In this document: piece after piece, positions 32,542 through 44,331 of the stretch | Layout of the letters: the number at the start of each line of letters is the position of its first letter | How positions within the stretch are numbered: the first letter of the stretch is position 1 | Assembly (NCBI GenBank): GCA_032207245.1 | Contig: CM063509.1 | Coordinates: forward strand, 55,571,502 to 55,635,501 | DNA length: 64,000 nt | Direction: 5' to 3' | Origin: Pardosa pseudoannulata | Lineage: Eukaryota; Arthropoda; Arachnida; Araneae; Lycosidae | Made by a program: the position numbers and the translations under genes | The notes under the pieces: model-generated | What the model was told of the DNA's origin: nothing | Databases searched by the model: none | The model's input: the letters and a program-made list of their open reading frames with translations, nothing else

Positions 32542-32904
32542 TCTATTGCTTTGCTTGCTTCATTAAAGTGTATATGGTTATAAAGAAATAAATTTGTGAA
32601 TGAATTTTCCTTAGTTATACATTTTGTAATACATCTATAAAAATAAATCAGTATATCTGTGGTTTTCACATTTTTTCTGAGACAATAGTTTGATGGATAA
32701 ACATACAATAAAATAATTTTTTCATTTATATGGCATCTCACTTTTACATAAAACTTCATTAAAAACAATCATATTTATTAGGGTCAAACATACATTCTGG
32801 TCCCCCAGGCCATACATTTAACTTCAAAATACTGACACAGACATGCCAACATGTCCAGAGCAACAGTGTTGTTTGAAATTTTAACATGCCTATTACAGAT
32901 TATA

Positions 32905-33647
32905 AACGCCTATTACAGAATATAATATGCCTATTACAGATTACAGATCTAAAACCAAATATATGCCTTGTTTAAAATCAGAATATAATCACTCCTTCTT
33001 AGAAATAGGCAGTTATAGATTTGAGACTGTAAAGCAGTTTATATACCTAGGTTCGGAAATTAATACACAAAATAATATATCTGTTGAAATTCATAGCAGA
33101 ATTACTGCTGCTAATCGATATTTTTTTGGATTAAAGAAATATTTAAAGTCTAAGTACATTAAAAGATTGAGTAAAATAATATTGTATAAATGCCTAATAA
33201 GACCTGTTTTGACTTACTCAGCTGAAACCTGGGCATTGACAGAAAAAGACAAGGAAACCTTAGCAGTTTTTGAGAGAAAAATATTGAGAAATATTTTTGG
33301 GGGAATTAATGTAAATGGTATATGGAGAAGAACAAATATTGAATATATAAAACATATAAAAACCCAGATATAATTAATTTTATTAGCTTACAAAGATTAA
33401 AATGGGCCAGACACCTAGTTTGACTTAATGACAATAGATCCACAAAGAAAGTTTTTACGTCCAAACCAATAGGAACCCGAATGAGAGGAACGACCAAAAC
33501 TTAGATGGTTAGACTGCATTGAGAAAGACATAAGATCCTTGAAAATTTCAAATTGGAAATCCAGAGCCAAAGATAGGACTGCCTGGTATGGAATTCTAAA
33601 GAAGGTTAAGGCCCATCCTGGGCTGTCATGCCACTGAGGAAGGAAGG
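32905..33647 (+). mobile_element. 5'-truncated LINE, present only in copy A
   Basis: Flanked by an exact 13-bp duplication ATTACAGATTATA (32892-32904 and 33648-33660). Copy B has the single site at about 55045. It contains the end of a reverse transcriptase and stops in GGAAGGAAGG. Confidence 0.93.
32927..33640 (+). pseudogene. LINE reverse transcriptase C-terminal region, broken
   Basis: Frame 32927-33373 gives FIYLGSEI near residues 39-46, then RPVLTYSAETWALTEKDKE near 92-110, and FERKILRNIFGG. This is the conserved end of reverse transcriptases of RTE-like LINEs, downstream of the catalytic motifs. After a stop near 33373 the rest is read in other frames: RLKWARHLV, GTRMRG, and finally HPGLSCH. 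The catalytic core is missing through 5' truncation and the tail is frameshifted. Confidence 0.85.
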
Positions 33648-33968
33648 ATTACAGATTATACATAAGTACATATCAGTTTCTGAATTAAGTTTAAAATATT
33701 TGCACAGTAGTAAATTATAAATGAATATTTATGCATTTAAAAATTTATGAGTAGTTTTTTTTTTTTTTTTTTTAGCTTTAACAACTTATTTTTCAGAACA
33801 ATGTAACTGATAGCAACATTGATCCTGATTAAAATATTGCCATTTTTCTATCACCAGGGATTCTAGGGTTTATCTACCCAAATTTGACTTAAATTCAGTT
33901 TGGTTTTTCTGCACAGTACTGCAAACTTAACATGCAGCATTACTGTGTGAAAAGAGTAACATTTAGCA

Positions 33969-34611
33969 CAGGGCTGTAGCTAGAAATTATGTTCGGAGGG
34001 GGACCAAGGGGAAAGACCATGTTCTTTGTGAATGATACTTCAGTAAAACTATAAGTTTTCTAATGCAGGTATACCCCTACTGAGTACCATAACACAATGT
34101 GGTTTTAAATTTGGCAAAAGGATTTAAAAAATGATATAATGAACAAATTTAAAGCTTAGAATGAGTATTGAAGTATCTGCACAATGAATTGAATAGTAAA
34201 ATTAACATTAAAAACCATTTTTATATTTATTCGTTTAAATACTCTCATTTAGCTAAATACCAAAATCTAGTCTAAAGTAACAAGTTGAAGCTATTTTAGA
34301 AGATGAAATCTCTCAAAATGCTCACCATCCAACACCTCAGACAGAAAGACAATATAGAGTAGGTTATGGAAAATGATCTTGAGACGATTGAGTATAGGGG
34401 ATGGGAATGTTGGGTAGATAAAAGCCTGCAGGACCAAGACATTTATGGCTGAAGAGGTCTCTTTCTGAGAACACTGTTGTCTAGTTACAGCTAGGAGATG
34501 TCACACCCACACATGTGGTCAATTTTTCTTTTCCATAAAACGGTCTTTTAGAATTCTGGAATTTCGGGGAGGGACTGGTCCCCTAAATCCCCTCCCTTGC
34601 CTATGGCCTTG
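33969..34611. mobile_element. Non-autonomous hAT, present only in copy A
   Basis: Exact 8-bp duplication ATTTAGCA at 33961-33968 and 34612-34619; copy B reads ATTTAGCATTATC uninterrupted at about 55401. Ends CAGGGCTGTAG and CCTATGGCCTTG are imperfect TIRs. There is no transposase. Confidence 0.9.
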
Positions 34612-34954
34612 ATTTAGCATTATCTTTTGCAAAACTTTATATTTAATTGCTGAATCGTAATCTTTTAGCTGTTCAAAAGTTTTGTTATTTTCCGGAGCAA
34701 TCTGAGAAGTTTCCGGAGTTATCAAATTTTCTCATTTCTCCGGAGTAGTTGGCATGCTGACCAGGGTTTGCATGATTTAAATAAGTTGATTTTTTTTAAA
34801 AAAATCATTGATTTAAATCAATTTTTTTTTTCACTTTTAAAAGCTATATTCCAAAGACAGGAGAATTGGGAATAAGTCAGCACAGTAATATCAGCAAGTA
34901 ATTTAGCATAAATAGATAGCATGTGCTTTCCAAGAATTTAGGGGTTGTTATCAG

Positions 34955-35682
34955 CATAGTTCGCATGATTTAAATAAGTTGATTTTTTTTTTTTTTAAAT
35001 CATTGATTTAAACCTTTTTTTTTTTCACTTCTTTTAACACCTATATTCCAAAGACAGGAGAATTGGGAATCAGTCAGCACAGAAATACAGCAAGTAATTT
35101 AGCATAAATAGATTAGCATGTTTTCCAAGAATTTAGGGGTTGTCATCAGAAAGTATGTAGTAGGGGTAAGTACAATAACTAGTTATGACTAGTGGAATTC
35201 ATTTTATGTAGTGGAAGGTAAGACTTCATCTCCTAAAATGGAAAGACAGTTTTCTTCTTTTGGTATTGTTCATTCTAGCCTTCGTTACGAATTAGGAGTG
35301 GATAAAGCATAGAAACTAGTGTTTTTATTGAAGAATATTGAAATAATTGTGATTTTTTGGTTTTTTTTTAAATAAATAGTTAGCCTTAAATGAATATTTA
35401 ATTCATTCTTTAAAATTGCATCTTATTAGTTTGCACTATCCAATTATAAAATAATGGAATGTATTTAGATTAAAATTTATATATTTAATTTTCAGCAATC
35501 AGTGTGTAGAATATAGAAGATAGATAAGTTGTTACTTATAACAAACTATTCCATGTATTTTGTACAAAATAAAAAAACACAACAATAATTAACATTAGAA
35601 TTCAGAAAAAAATCAAATAAATCTGATTTAAATCAAATAAATCTGATTTTTTTAAAAAATCATTATTTTTTTTCCAATCCTG
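34955..35682. mobile_element. Inner hAT element of the same family
   Basis: Begins CATAGTTCGCATG (decayed CAGGGTTGGCATG), ends CCAATCCTG, with exact 8-bp duplication GTTATCAG (34947-34954 and 35683-35690). It contains a degenerate trace of the transposase C-terminus near 35230-35310. Confidence 0.9.
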
Positions 35683-35714
35683 GTTATCAGAAAGTATGTA
35701 ATAGGGGTAATATA

Positions 35715-35933
35715 ATGATTGATTATGATTGGTGGAATTCATTTTATGTACCGGGAGGTAAAGAGAGTATTACAGAACTTGAAATCCAGTTTGTCTATCA
35801 AATAACAACAACCGTGGCTTCAACTGCTCGAATGGAAAGACAGTTTTCTTCTTTTGGTATTGTTCATTCTAGCCTTCGTAACCAATTAGGAGTGCATAAA
35901 GCATCAAAGCTAGTGTTTTTATTGAAACAATAA
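35715..35933 (+). pseudogene. hAT transposase C-terminal dimerisation remnant
   Basis: The 72-residue frame reads WWNSFYV, then ELEIQFVYQITTTVASTAR and MERQFSSFGIVHSSLRNQL. This is the hAT dimerisation domain signature (aromatic W, then the ER-FS-G pattern). Only this end of the protein is left; related remnants are at 39742, 58122 and 61020. Confidence 0.83.
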
Positions 35934-36681
35934 AATCCATAATTCGGTGCTTAAAAAATATTGAACTAATTGTGATTTGTTTTTTAAATAAATATTTTCC
36001 ATTAAAAGAATATTTAATTTGTTCTTTAAATTTACTTTAGTTTGCACTATGCAATTACAAAATAATGAAATGTATTTCGACTAAAATTTATATATTTTAG
36101 GTAATCTGTGTGTAGAATATACTACATAGATAAGATGTTACTTCTTATATAACAAACTATTATATGTATATTGCAAAAAACATAAAAATAACAATTAAAA
36201 TTAGTATTCAGAAAAAAAATCAAAGAAATCCGATTTAATTTTTTTAAAAAAATCTGATTTAAATCAAATAAATCTGATTTTTTTTTCCAACCCTGATGCT
36301 GACATTGCAATAGCTAATGAGACTTGAATGACAGAACATGGAACATGAGAAACGGCTTTTGTGTCTCCAGTCCAAACTAATGGAAAACCAAGACATGACA
36401 TATGTGTCTCATGGCAGCTAACATGTTAATATAGAACTCTAAACTTATGATTCCACTGCTAGAATTGATTATACAATCAATCAAAATAGAATATAAGCCC
36501 AGATTTGAGTCCTATTAGTATAAGACTTTGCTAACTTTAACCCTTACAGCTCAGTCAAACACAATAAGTGATTGATATGACACTGTATGAAAATTTGTCA
36601 AAGATAATACAATTATGCAATTTCCCTGCTCCATAGAAAATCAGTACTATAAATAGAAAACAAGATTTCTAAGATCTACAT

Positions 36682-37808
36682 CAGTGGCGTGCGGTCCATA
36701 TGTGCAGGGTGTGCACTGCACACCCTAGCAAAATTATGGAAGACATTAATTTTCTGCACCTATGTTTACCTATCTTTATATGATATATAATAAATATTAT
36801 TTATAATATATTCAAATATGTTGATTTGCTAGCTTGTATTCTTGCAGTGCGTATGGTACTAGGTGCTGCACCACGTAGCACGTTCATAAGCAAACAAACA
36901 TAAGAAATTTTTAAGTGTATGCACTGCGCACTAATAGAGAATCACGCTTTATATGTGTGGGCTACTGGAGAAGCACAGCATACTATAGCTCTGAGGCAAG
37001 TGCAGCTATTTCTCCTGCACTAAGCATTCAGAATCATCCGAAGGTATGGTTTATTAAGCGTTGTATTAGAGCTGGGACTTACGTGCAGAAGCGCTTTTGG
37101 TTTTTTAACTGATTAACTGGTAATACAATTTTGCAGACGGTTTATGTTTAAATTTATATACTATAAGATTTTGTTTTCATGGAAATATAAAAGAAGTATT
37201 TCATCAATATAAAGGAAAATGTTTTAGTGTGGTAAAGTAATTTCGGTGATGTATTATATTTATAGAAATAATTCGCCAAAAAACAATTTTGTTTCGTTAG
37301 ACAATAAAAGAAAATTCTAACAGAACAGTCCAAATTTTACCATTCATTGTGTTTTACAGACAGTATACAAGTTATATCTGTAACACCATATACCTAGTTT
37401 TGTTTTTAAAAAATGTGAAGATGTTTTTCGGAGAATATATGATTTCCAAATGTTAAAAACAATTAATAAATATAATTTAATCCAATGACCGATTGAGAAA
37501 CAGTTCATTTTATTGCGCCAGCGTGCAGTGAAATCCTCTGCACATGGATTAGACTTTCGGTTTGTCGTCACTAATGAGCATCCTGATGAAGCACCTCAGC
37601 GGCGGCCGCCGTGTGGTGCTACGTTTGCTGAAAATATAAGTTTATCGTGGAAATATAAGCTTTTCGTTATTTTATTAGTAATACGGATTTTGTGTACAAA
37701 TGAATAATAAACATTAAAGAAGTGTTTAATGTACATTTTTATGGTTTTATTATTATTGTTGTTGTTGCTCTCTACACACCCTGCATGAACACCTACCGCA
37801 CACCACTG
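36682..37808 (+). mobile_element. Non-autonomous hAT, present only in copy A
   Basis: Ends CAGTGGCGTGCGGTCC and CCGCACACCACTG; exact 8-bp duplication ATCTACAT (36674-36681 and 37809-37816). Copy B has the empty site at about 59080. It is the inverted relative of 10515-11682. The open frames inside are not conserved between the two elements. Confidence 0.94.
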
Positions 37809-38165
37809 ATCTACATACAACTTGTATAAAACTAAAAATATTTTGCTTCAGAGTGCATAAACATGTGCACACTGAAGTTAATTTCCTAAATGATAGTTCC
37901 TTTTGAAATATTATATACAATCTAGTGATGACTTTTAAAAAAAAAATGTGACACATTTGAAATGAATATTCCAAACATGAAAACATTATCACCATAAGAT
38001 TTCACACTAATCAATATAAATTTGAGAATCTAAAATGTTATAAGAAAATTCTTTTTTTTATTAAATTATGGGTAAAATACACATTTAAGTATTGTATTCA
38101 AATAGTTTTTCCCAACTGTAAGTAGATAAACCTTAAAATGACATTTTTGATATTATAAAAAAAGG

Positions 38166-38171
38166 TTTATT
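38166..38171 (-). terminator. Polyadenylation signal AATAAA of zinc-finger gene A
   Basis: AATAAA on the minus strand about 90 bp past the stop codon. In copy B the same position reads CATAAA. Confidence 0.6.
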
Positions 38172-38259
38172 AAATAGACTACAAGCTTAAGGTCTCTGGA
38201 CCTCAGGTCTTTGTACAGTAGTATGTTTATGCAGGTGGCCTTTCAAATGTAAAAGTAAA

Positions 38260-39213
38260 TCATGATTTTGTATGGACACTACAAAAAATTGGTTTTTTGA
38301 CTAAAGGAGAGGAGTTTTTCTCAGCAGCATGGAAGCGAAGGTGAGTTTTTAAGTCAGTACTAGTAAAAAATGCTTTCATACATACACTGCAAACATATGG
38401 TTTCTCCCCAGTGTGAAAACGAAAATGAATTTTTAATGAAGAACTAGTAGAAAATGCTTTCTTACATACACTACAAACATTTGATTTTATCCCAGTATGC
38501 ACACTAAGATGACTTTTTAACTCATAACTAGAAGAAAATCCTTTCTTACATAAACTACAAATATAAGGTTTGTCCCCAGTATGATGACGAAGATGAATAT
38601 CTAAACGAAATTTTGCAGAAAATGATTTCTTACATATACTACAAACATATGGTTTCTCCCCAGTATGAACACGAAGATGAAGTTTTAAAGAAGAACTCTG
38701 AGAAAATGCTTTCTTACATATGCTACAAACATATGGTTTCTCCCCAGTATGGGAAAAATGATGAACTTTTAATTCATAACCAGTAGAAAATGCTTTCTTG
38801 CATACACTGCAAACATATGGTTTCTCCCCAGTATGGGAGCGAAAATGAACTTTTAATGCAGAACTAGTAGAAAATGCTTTCTTACATACACCACAACAAA
38901 CACATGGCTTCTCTTGATTATGAACACGAAGATGACTTTTTAACACAAAACTAGTAGATAATACTTTCTGACATATATTGCAAACAAATGATTTCTCTCC
39001 AGTGCAGCAACGAAGATGAACATCTAAGTTGCCTTTTCGAGAAAATGATTTCTTACATACACTACAAGCATATGGTTTCTCCCTAGTATGTGAACAAAGG
39101 TGAACATCAAATTTGCTTTTCTGAGAAAACGTTTTCTTACATATAGAACAAGTAAAAGTCTTTTCTTTAGAGTCTAAAAATGCTGAATGAACATCAATTG
39201 TGCTCTTATCCAT
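38260..39213 (-). CDS. Ten-finger C2H2 zinc-finger protein, copy A
   Basis: The 317-residue frame is almost wholly zinc fingers: ten in a row from about residue 20 to 300, joined by TGEKP-type linkers, so a nuclear sequence-specific DNA-binding protein. Finger 2 ends HLRCC, a C2HC variant; finger 4 starts CVCCGVC, one residue longer than usual; the linker after finger 8 is TGIKS instead of TGEKP. No KRAB, ZAD, BTB or SCAN domain precedes the fingers; the first 19 residues include [12 protein letters not shown]. The context TTGTTGACATGG is a fair start, but AATTAAAACAG just upstream looks like a splice acceptor (about 39242), so a 5' exon is possible. The paralogue at 59529 is in the same setting. 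Confidence 0.92.
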   Translation of the reverse strand: MDKSTIDVHSAFLDSKEKTFTCSICKKTFSQKSKFDVHLCSHTREKPYACSVCKKSFSRKGNLDVHLRCCTGEKSFVCNICQKVLSTSFVLKSHLRVHNQEKPCVCCGVCKKAFSTSSALKVHFRSHTGEKPYVCSVCKKAFSTGYELKVHHFSHTGEKPYVCSICKKAFSQSSSLKLHLRVHTGEKPYVCSICKKSFSAKFRLDIHLRHHTGDKPYICSLCKKGFSSSYELKSHLSVHTGIKSNVCSVCKKAFSTSSSLKIHFRFHTGEKPYVCSVCMKAFFTSTDLKTHLRFHAAEKNSSPLVKKPIFCSVHTKS

Positions 39214-39538
39214 GTCAACAACAAAATTTTGACCAATAAGCCTGTTTTAATTTAAGTCTCTTGTTCTTTAAAAACAAACCATTGAAATCCCAGGTCCAAG
39301 GTAGATTTATATCATTTTCTCAATATAACAATTTTTGCTTTCAGTAAATATTTTAAAATAAGTAATGTATGTGTGTGATATAGTGTCTTGCATTAAGACC
39401 TTCCATTGAAGTACAGGGTCCATGTTTGCAAACACATATGATATTCAGCTGATCTGAGAAGCATTAAATGTAGAGAAATGCTTTATATAAATCCAACCTA
39501 TAAAGTAAAAAAAGAAATTAGATATAATCAGGGTTGGC

Positions 39539-40320
39539 ATGATTTAAATCAGTTGATTTTTTTTTAAATCATTGATTTAAATCTTTTTTTTCACTTCTTT
39601 TAAAACCTATATTCCAAATACAGGAGAATTGGGAATCAGTCAGCACAGTAATACCAATAAGTAAATAATTGTAAATAGATAGCATGTGCTTTCCAAGAAT
39701 TTAGGGGTTGTTATCAGAAAGTATGTAATAGGGGTAATACAATGATTGATTATGACTGTTGGAATTCATTTTATGTAACAGGAGGTAAAGAGAGTATTAC
39801 AGAACTTGAAATCCAGTTTGTCTACCAAATAACAACAGCCGTGGCTTTATCTGCTGGAATGGAAAGACAATTTTCTTCTTTTGGTATTGTTCATTCTAGC
39901 CTTCGTAACAAATTAGGAGTGGATAAAGCATCAAAACTAGTGTTTTTATTGAAACAGTTAAATCCATAATTAATTGCTTAAAAACTATTGAAATAATTGT
40001 CATTTTTTGTTGTTGTTTTTTTTTAAATAAATAATTTGCATTAAATGAATATTTAATTTGTTCTTTAAATTTACATCTTATTTAGTTTGCACTACCTAAT
40101 TACAAAATAATGGAATGTATTTAGATTAAAATTTATATATTTAATTTTAGGTAATCAGTGTGTAGAATATACTACATAGATAAGATGTTACTTCACATAA
40201 AAACTATTCTATGTATATTGCAAAAAACACAAAAATGCAACAATAATTAAAATTGGAATTCAGAAAAAAAAATCAAATAAATCTGATTTTTTTTTAAATC
40301 ATGATTTTTTTCCAACCCTG
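39539..40320 (+). mobile_element. hAT element of the nested family, copy A downstream site
   Basis: Ends CAGGGTTGGCATG and CCAACCCTG; flanks GATATAAT and GATATATT (one mismatch). The same insertion is in copy B (60807-61583), so it predates the duplication. Confidence 0.92.
39742..39969 (+). pseudogene. hAT transposase C-terminal remnant
   Basis: Same dimerisation-domain pattern as 35715: WNSFYVTGGKESITELEIQF, then MERQFSSFGIVHSSLRNKL and ASKLVFLLKQL. It has 75 residues, with no catalytic part in the 782-bp element. Confidence 0.83.
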
Positions 40321-40329
40321 GATATATTA

Positions 40330-40640
40330 TATAAATTCTGTCCCTATGGTGGTATGGTCTGCATAAGCAAAGAGCAAAGATCCTAGAGTCTAACCTCTGC
40401 AGTCTTGCCTGAGAGCCTAAAACCCTGAGGGGCCACAGCTCGTTTCTTTTTATGGAGCCAGCAGCACTTATACCAGCATCATAAATATGAGGTCCGCTAG
40501 AGCCTCCAGTTTTATTCTATGTTCCTTCCTCCTAATTGCTACCCTGCCGAGGTAACTCCGAGGTGTTGAAGTTTACTCGGGGTTCCTGGTCTGAAGGCCT
40601 TATCCCCAATTGGTGAGAGATATGAATTCATTAGTTAAGT
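40330..40640. other. Conserved GC-richer block upstream of zinc-finger gene A
   Basis: About 300 bp with clearly higher GC than the surroundings, matching 61595-61905. No coding frame is shared. It could be an old element or a 5' exon or regulatory part of the zinc-finger gene; nothing decides between these. Confidence 0.5.
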
Positions 40641-40952
40641 GTCCATCTTTTAAATTAAAACATATATATATAATTTGCAGGTCTTCACAGTTAAATTAAA
40701 ATTAATTAACAGTTAACAGTTAAGAAATAGGCCCATAAGTATAATAAAATAATTAAAGAATAAAAATTAAAATTAAAAAAGGCTAAGAGAATGTTTAGGG
40801 ATAGGATTAAAAAATTAGGAAGTTTAAGGATAGCAATAATTTTTTTAAATAAAGAAAAGAGAAGCACGAAGTGCCAGTAAACTATTAAGTTAGTCTCAAT
40901 GTAGTAAATAGGAAAAGAAGGATACATTGTGCAGCACAGAAGTAAAAGAATC

Positions 40953-42031
40953 CAAGGTTCCCACTCCTTTTCCAGAACAAAAATTAAGGACTTTCTAAGG
41001 ACCAAAGTAACTTTTTATAAGGACCTACTTGAAATACAAGCCATAACGGCATAAATCCTATCTCCTGAGGAACATATTTTAATGATTATGAACCAGACAA
41101 GGCATGTTCAATAAATGCCCTACAGTAGCCCCATTTACATGTGCCAGTCATGTACCCTTCTTTTTACCCGGGTAAAGGGTTTTTGCTTGGAGGGTTGGAG
41201 AAACCTGTTTACATGGTCAGTTATATCTACCCTCCATTTTGTCGGGATCATTGCTAGAAGTCACATGATCATACGGGACGGCAATCATCTGTAAGCACAA
41301 AGGATGATGGGAAAGGAGAGTAAACTCTGCTATTACCCGGGTAGAAAGGTGAGTTCTTTCTACCCCTCAATTTTTTCCCTAGCTAGGGATAATTCTTGAA
41401 AGGGGAGTACAATTCGCGTATCTACCCTGCATTCTACGCTACTTTTGGCACATGTAAACGGGGCTAATATTTCCGGATTAAGTTTTTAAAAATGCCTAAA
41501 AATTAATATAAGATAAATCTATTTGACAAAACCTAATTTTGAAAAATGTACATCTAAAGTTTTTTGAGTGATGAAACTAAAAATAAATTGTGAATAAAAA
41601 CAATATTATAAACAGTACTTCCTGAAGGACGTATATATATATATATATATATAAGTTTTAAACTTTTCTATTACATTAAATGCAAGGAGAATTAAAATTC
41701 CATAAGTAACTGAAATATCTACAAACCCCCATCCTCCATGCTTTGTTTAATTAAAATCTGCATGACTGTTTGCAATTAAGAAAGGGCAGCAGACTTTATA
41801 TTTTAAACCTTTTAAGCATACAAAAGATTATATATTTGTCATATAAGAAAACTGATAGGAAATCACATGAGACTGTGGATCTCATCGATGGAGAAATTGA
41901 TTGCATTCCAATTTAAATATTAAGAAATTTTTAAGGGCCTTTGATGAAAATTAAGTAGTTTTAAGGGTCCTTAAAAATGAAAGCTAAAATTAAGGAGTTC
42001 TTAAGGACTTTTAAGGACCGTGGGAACCCTG
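40953..42031. mobile_element. hAT-like element, ends CAAGGTTCCCAC and GTGGGAACCCTG
   Basis: Inverted ends typical of hAT; the interior repeats TTAAGGAC-type words near both ends. It is shared with copy B (62234-63090). No clean target duplication remains. It contains a TA microsatellite (41632-41653) and a MITE at 41126-41466 that copy B lacks. Confidence 0.78.
41126..41466. mobile_element. Harbinger-like MITE, present only in copy A
   Basis: Inverted ends GCCCCATTTACATGTGCCA and TGGCACATGTAAACGGGGC, bordered by TA. Copy B reads CCCTACAATATTTCC uninterrupted at about 62400. The TIR style fits PIF/Harbinger, which duplicates three bases (TWA), but the exact duplication is unclear. The interior has repeated ACCCGGGTA words. 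Confidence 0.82.
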
Positions 42032-42079
42032 TAATCAAATCAATCGAATGAGAGCTTAGATCAGGTTCTGTGGCGCCAT

Positions 42080-42346
42080 CTATTGGATGGCCACACATTC
42101 AGGCAAGTGTGTAAGGGAGAAATTAATAAAGGAACTTGATGGAAAATCAAAAGTTAGGGAATCTTGGCGGCTCAGCCGCTTCCTATACTTAGCCTTATGG
42201 TGATCATAGTCTGGCAATTCGGCTATGATCGGATTAGACAAGCAATTAAGCTTAGCATAAAATTTTGAAGAAATACTAGTGCAGATATTCTTAAAAGAAT
42301 CAATGCACAAGTCCTTTCGTATAATAGCATTGGTGAGGTTACTCAT
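42080..42346 (-). pseudogene. Unidentified 88-codon frame shared with copy B
   Basis: The frame reads MSNLTNAIIRKDLCIDSF, later KFYAKLNCLSNPIIAEL and ends near CVAIQ. I do not recognise it. The matching region of copy B (about 63130-63440) keeps much of the same reading but has a TGA where A has CGA (after NAII). Upstream, B has seven C where A has six, so that only B joins an earlier ATG in frame. Each copy carries a different lesion, which suggests an exon or processed gene copy that has decayed since the duplication. Confidence 0.4.
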
Positions 42347-42533
42347 ACAACAGAATTTCTGTGGGGGGTCTACCTAATACTCATGGCTGCCACTACCGAA
42401 GAAAAACGCCTCAAAAGCCTCATAGTCAGATTAGTGAATGAGTGAATGACTGTCTAGGAAAGGGTAAAAAAATTAGTTCAACCTTTATAGACATTGTTGA
42501 ACCTAATTTCAAATAAAAGTAATATTTTCTATG

Positions 42534-43250
42534 CAGGCTTTGTAACTGCTGAGGTACTTTCAAAAAGGTGAGAAAAGTGACAAATAATACAGAATAAGTG
42601 CTAAAAGGTGACTAAACACTGGAAAAAAAAGTTATTTTTTTCCTCCTCTTGATTACAGATGCTATTATTAAGATTTTTTTATTTATTTTAACTCTAAATC
42701 AAATGATTCATGCAAGACATAATTTTAGCGTCAAATACAAAAAAGGTTAAAAATTTTGTTTAACAAAACTCAACATTGCTTTCTATTCAAGAAATCTATA
42801 AATTATATTTGAGTACATACAATACATTAATTTTATAATTACAATTTTCTGCATATATTAACGATGTTTTGAAATATGTACATAGCTGTATTAGAGTATC
42901 TAAAAAAAATTGTAAAGAAAAAGAGAAATGTGTGCTTTGACATAAATGACTTATGTATTAAATGTACATTTCAATACAAATGTAGATTTCAGGAACTTCT
43001 TTACCACTTTTTAAAATCACTAAATTCTGGAAACCATATGACTAATTACACTTTAATAAAAAAATAAGATTAGAGCATCACATTTTTGTGTCTTTTATTA
43101 AAATATTTTATTATTAATTCAGATTTTCTTTTTTCAACAACAGACTTTTGCTCTGATACATCATGAAAAAAGCGACTGTTTACTTAAAAAAGTGATCAAT
43201 TGTAAAAAAAGCGACTAAAGGTACAAAAAGTGACCAAATTGCATGCCTAT
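42534..43250. mobile_element. hAT-like insertion, present only in copy A
   Basis: Starts CAGGCTTTGTAACTG, ends AATTGCATGCCTA; copy B reads TTTTCTATGTCATTAAC without interruption at about 63600. TCTATG is repeated at both edges (8 bp with one mismatch). The word AAAAGTGAC and variants recur near both ends. Confidence 0.8.
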
Positions 43251-44331
43251 CTATGTCATTAACTGCAACTGCGGAAAGATAAATCATGGCAAAAATGTGT
43301 GTAAAAGTTCAAATTTGACGTCAACAATGTATTTCTCAGGGTGGAACATCTTTAAAAAATTTTTCCTTTTACCATAACCAAAAAAAGTCTTAATAAAACT
43401 ATTTCACATACCTCTATAATACCATGTTTAAGTTTTTTTTTTTTTTTTTTCATATTATGCCATACAGTTATTTCCTCTGTCTTAAGAACAGTTTAAAATA
43501 ATTTAGAGAAATGGACAATACATCAGAGAATAAGGATTAAAATGTTTATAAATTCAAAAAAGGATATAATTGCAAATGGGTATAAGCATCCATGCTAGCA
43601 TCAGGATTTGAACTGAAGATCGGATGACAACATATGTGATAAGCAAAAAATTTAATTACAGAAAAATATTAATTCTGTACCTGCACAAAATGGAATATAC
43701 ATCATTTGTTCATAAAAATTAGCAAAAACTTTAGTTAATAAGAATTCATCAAAACGAAATGTATTCTTATAAACTTACCATAGATCTCACTGTCTTAAGG
43801 TCATATCACTGAAGCAATAAATTTGCATAGTTCCTTTCCACCTTTGAGAAAAGGTGGTCACCTCAAAAATAGTCCTTTTCTTTCTGCAAAATATCAAGCA
43901 TTAAAGAGTTTATGCAAAAGTGAATTCATACAAAATCTTAATATACCAAAAGAGAGAAATTAATTTGAGTCGAACAGATTGCTAGTACATGAATATTAAA
44001 AGAAATATTTATATATCATTTCAGATTTTGATAACACATATAACAATGATGCTATAACACTAACCATTTTAGTTTTTTTTTCTTTATATGTTGTAAGTTT
44101 TAGTATTACTGTCCTATAAAATGTTAAAGTTATGCATAATTTATCATTCCTAAGAGAGTCTCAAAAACTAATGCCAAATACTTTTTAAAGGTATTTACAT
44201 GTTAAGACTATAAGAATTATTTAAAAAGTACCTTAAATTTATATTGGTGATTTAAAAGAAGAAAATTTGAATTTTATTGAATGAAACAAATCATTATTCA
44301 AATTCTAAACATTTATCATGAGGGTCTAAAT
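43251..44331. other. AT-rich, no gene; SINE-like trace at 43580-43640
   Basis: Matches copy B to 64000. At 43580-43640 the reverse complement reads GTTCAAATCCTGATGC, then CATGGATGC, resembling the SINE B-box and following body, so a heavily decayed SINE on the minus strand is likely. Nothing else is seen. Confidence 0.5.

Larger units (their letters stand above)
34762..36295. mobile_element. hAT element, outer copy with a second copy nested inside
   Basis: Starts CAGGGTTTGCATG, ends CCAACCCTG, with an exact 8-bp duplication ATGCTGAC (34754-34761 and 36296-36303). A sister element (34955-35682) sits inside it. The equivalent in copy B spans 55540-58709. Confidence 0.92.
29688..43655. repeat. 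Large segmental duplication, copy A
   Basis: Aligns in order and orientation with 52686-64000. After removing insertions, similarity is continuous, with frequent substitutions and small indels. Copy A carries six insertions absent from B; the one insertion that B has and A lacks is the THAP element. The right edge is unknown because B reaches the window end. Confidence 0.93.

Noticed and set aside
36915..37112. 65-residue frame in the hAT at 36682
   Set aside because: Not conserved in the related element at 10515-11682 and not transposase-like.
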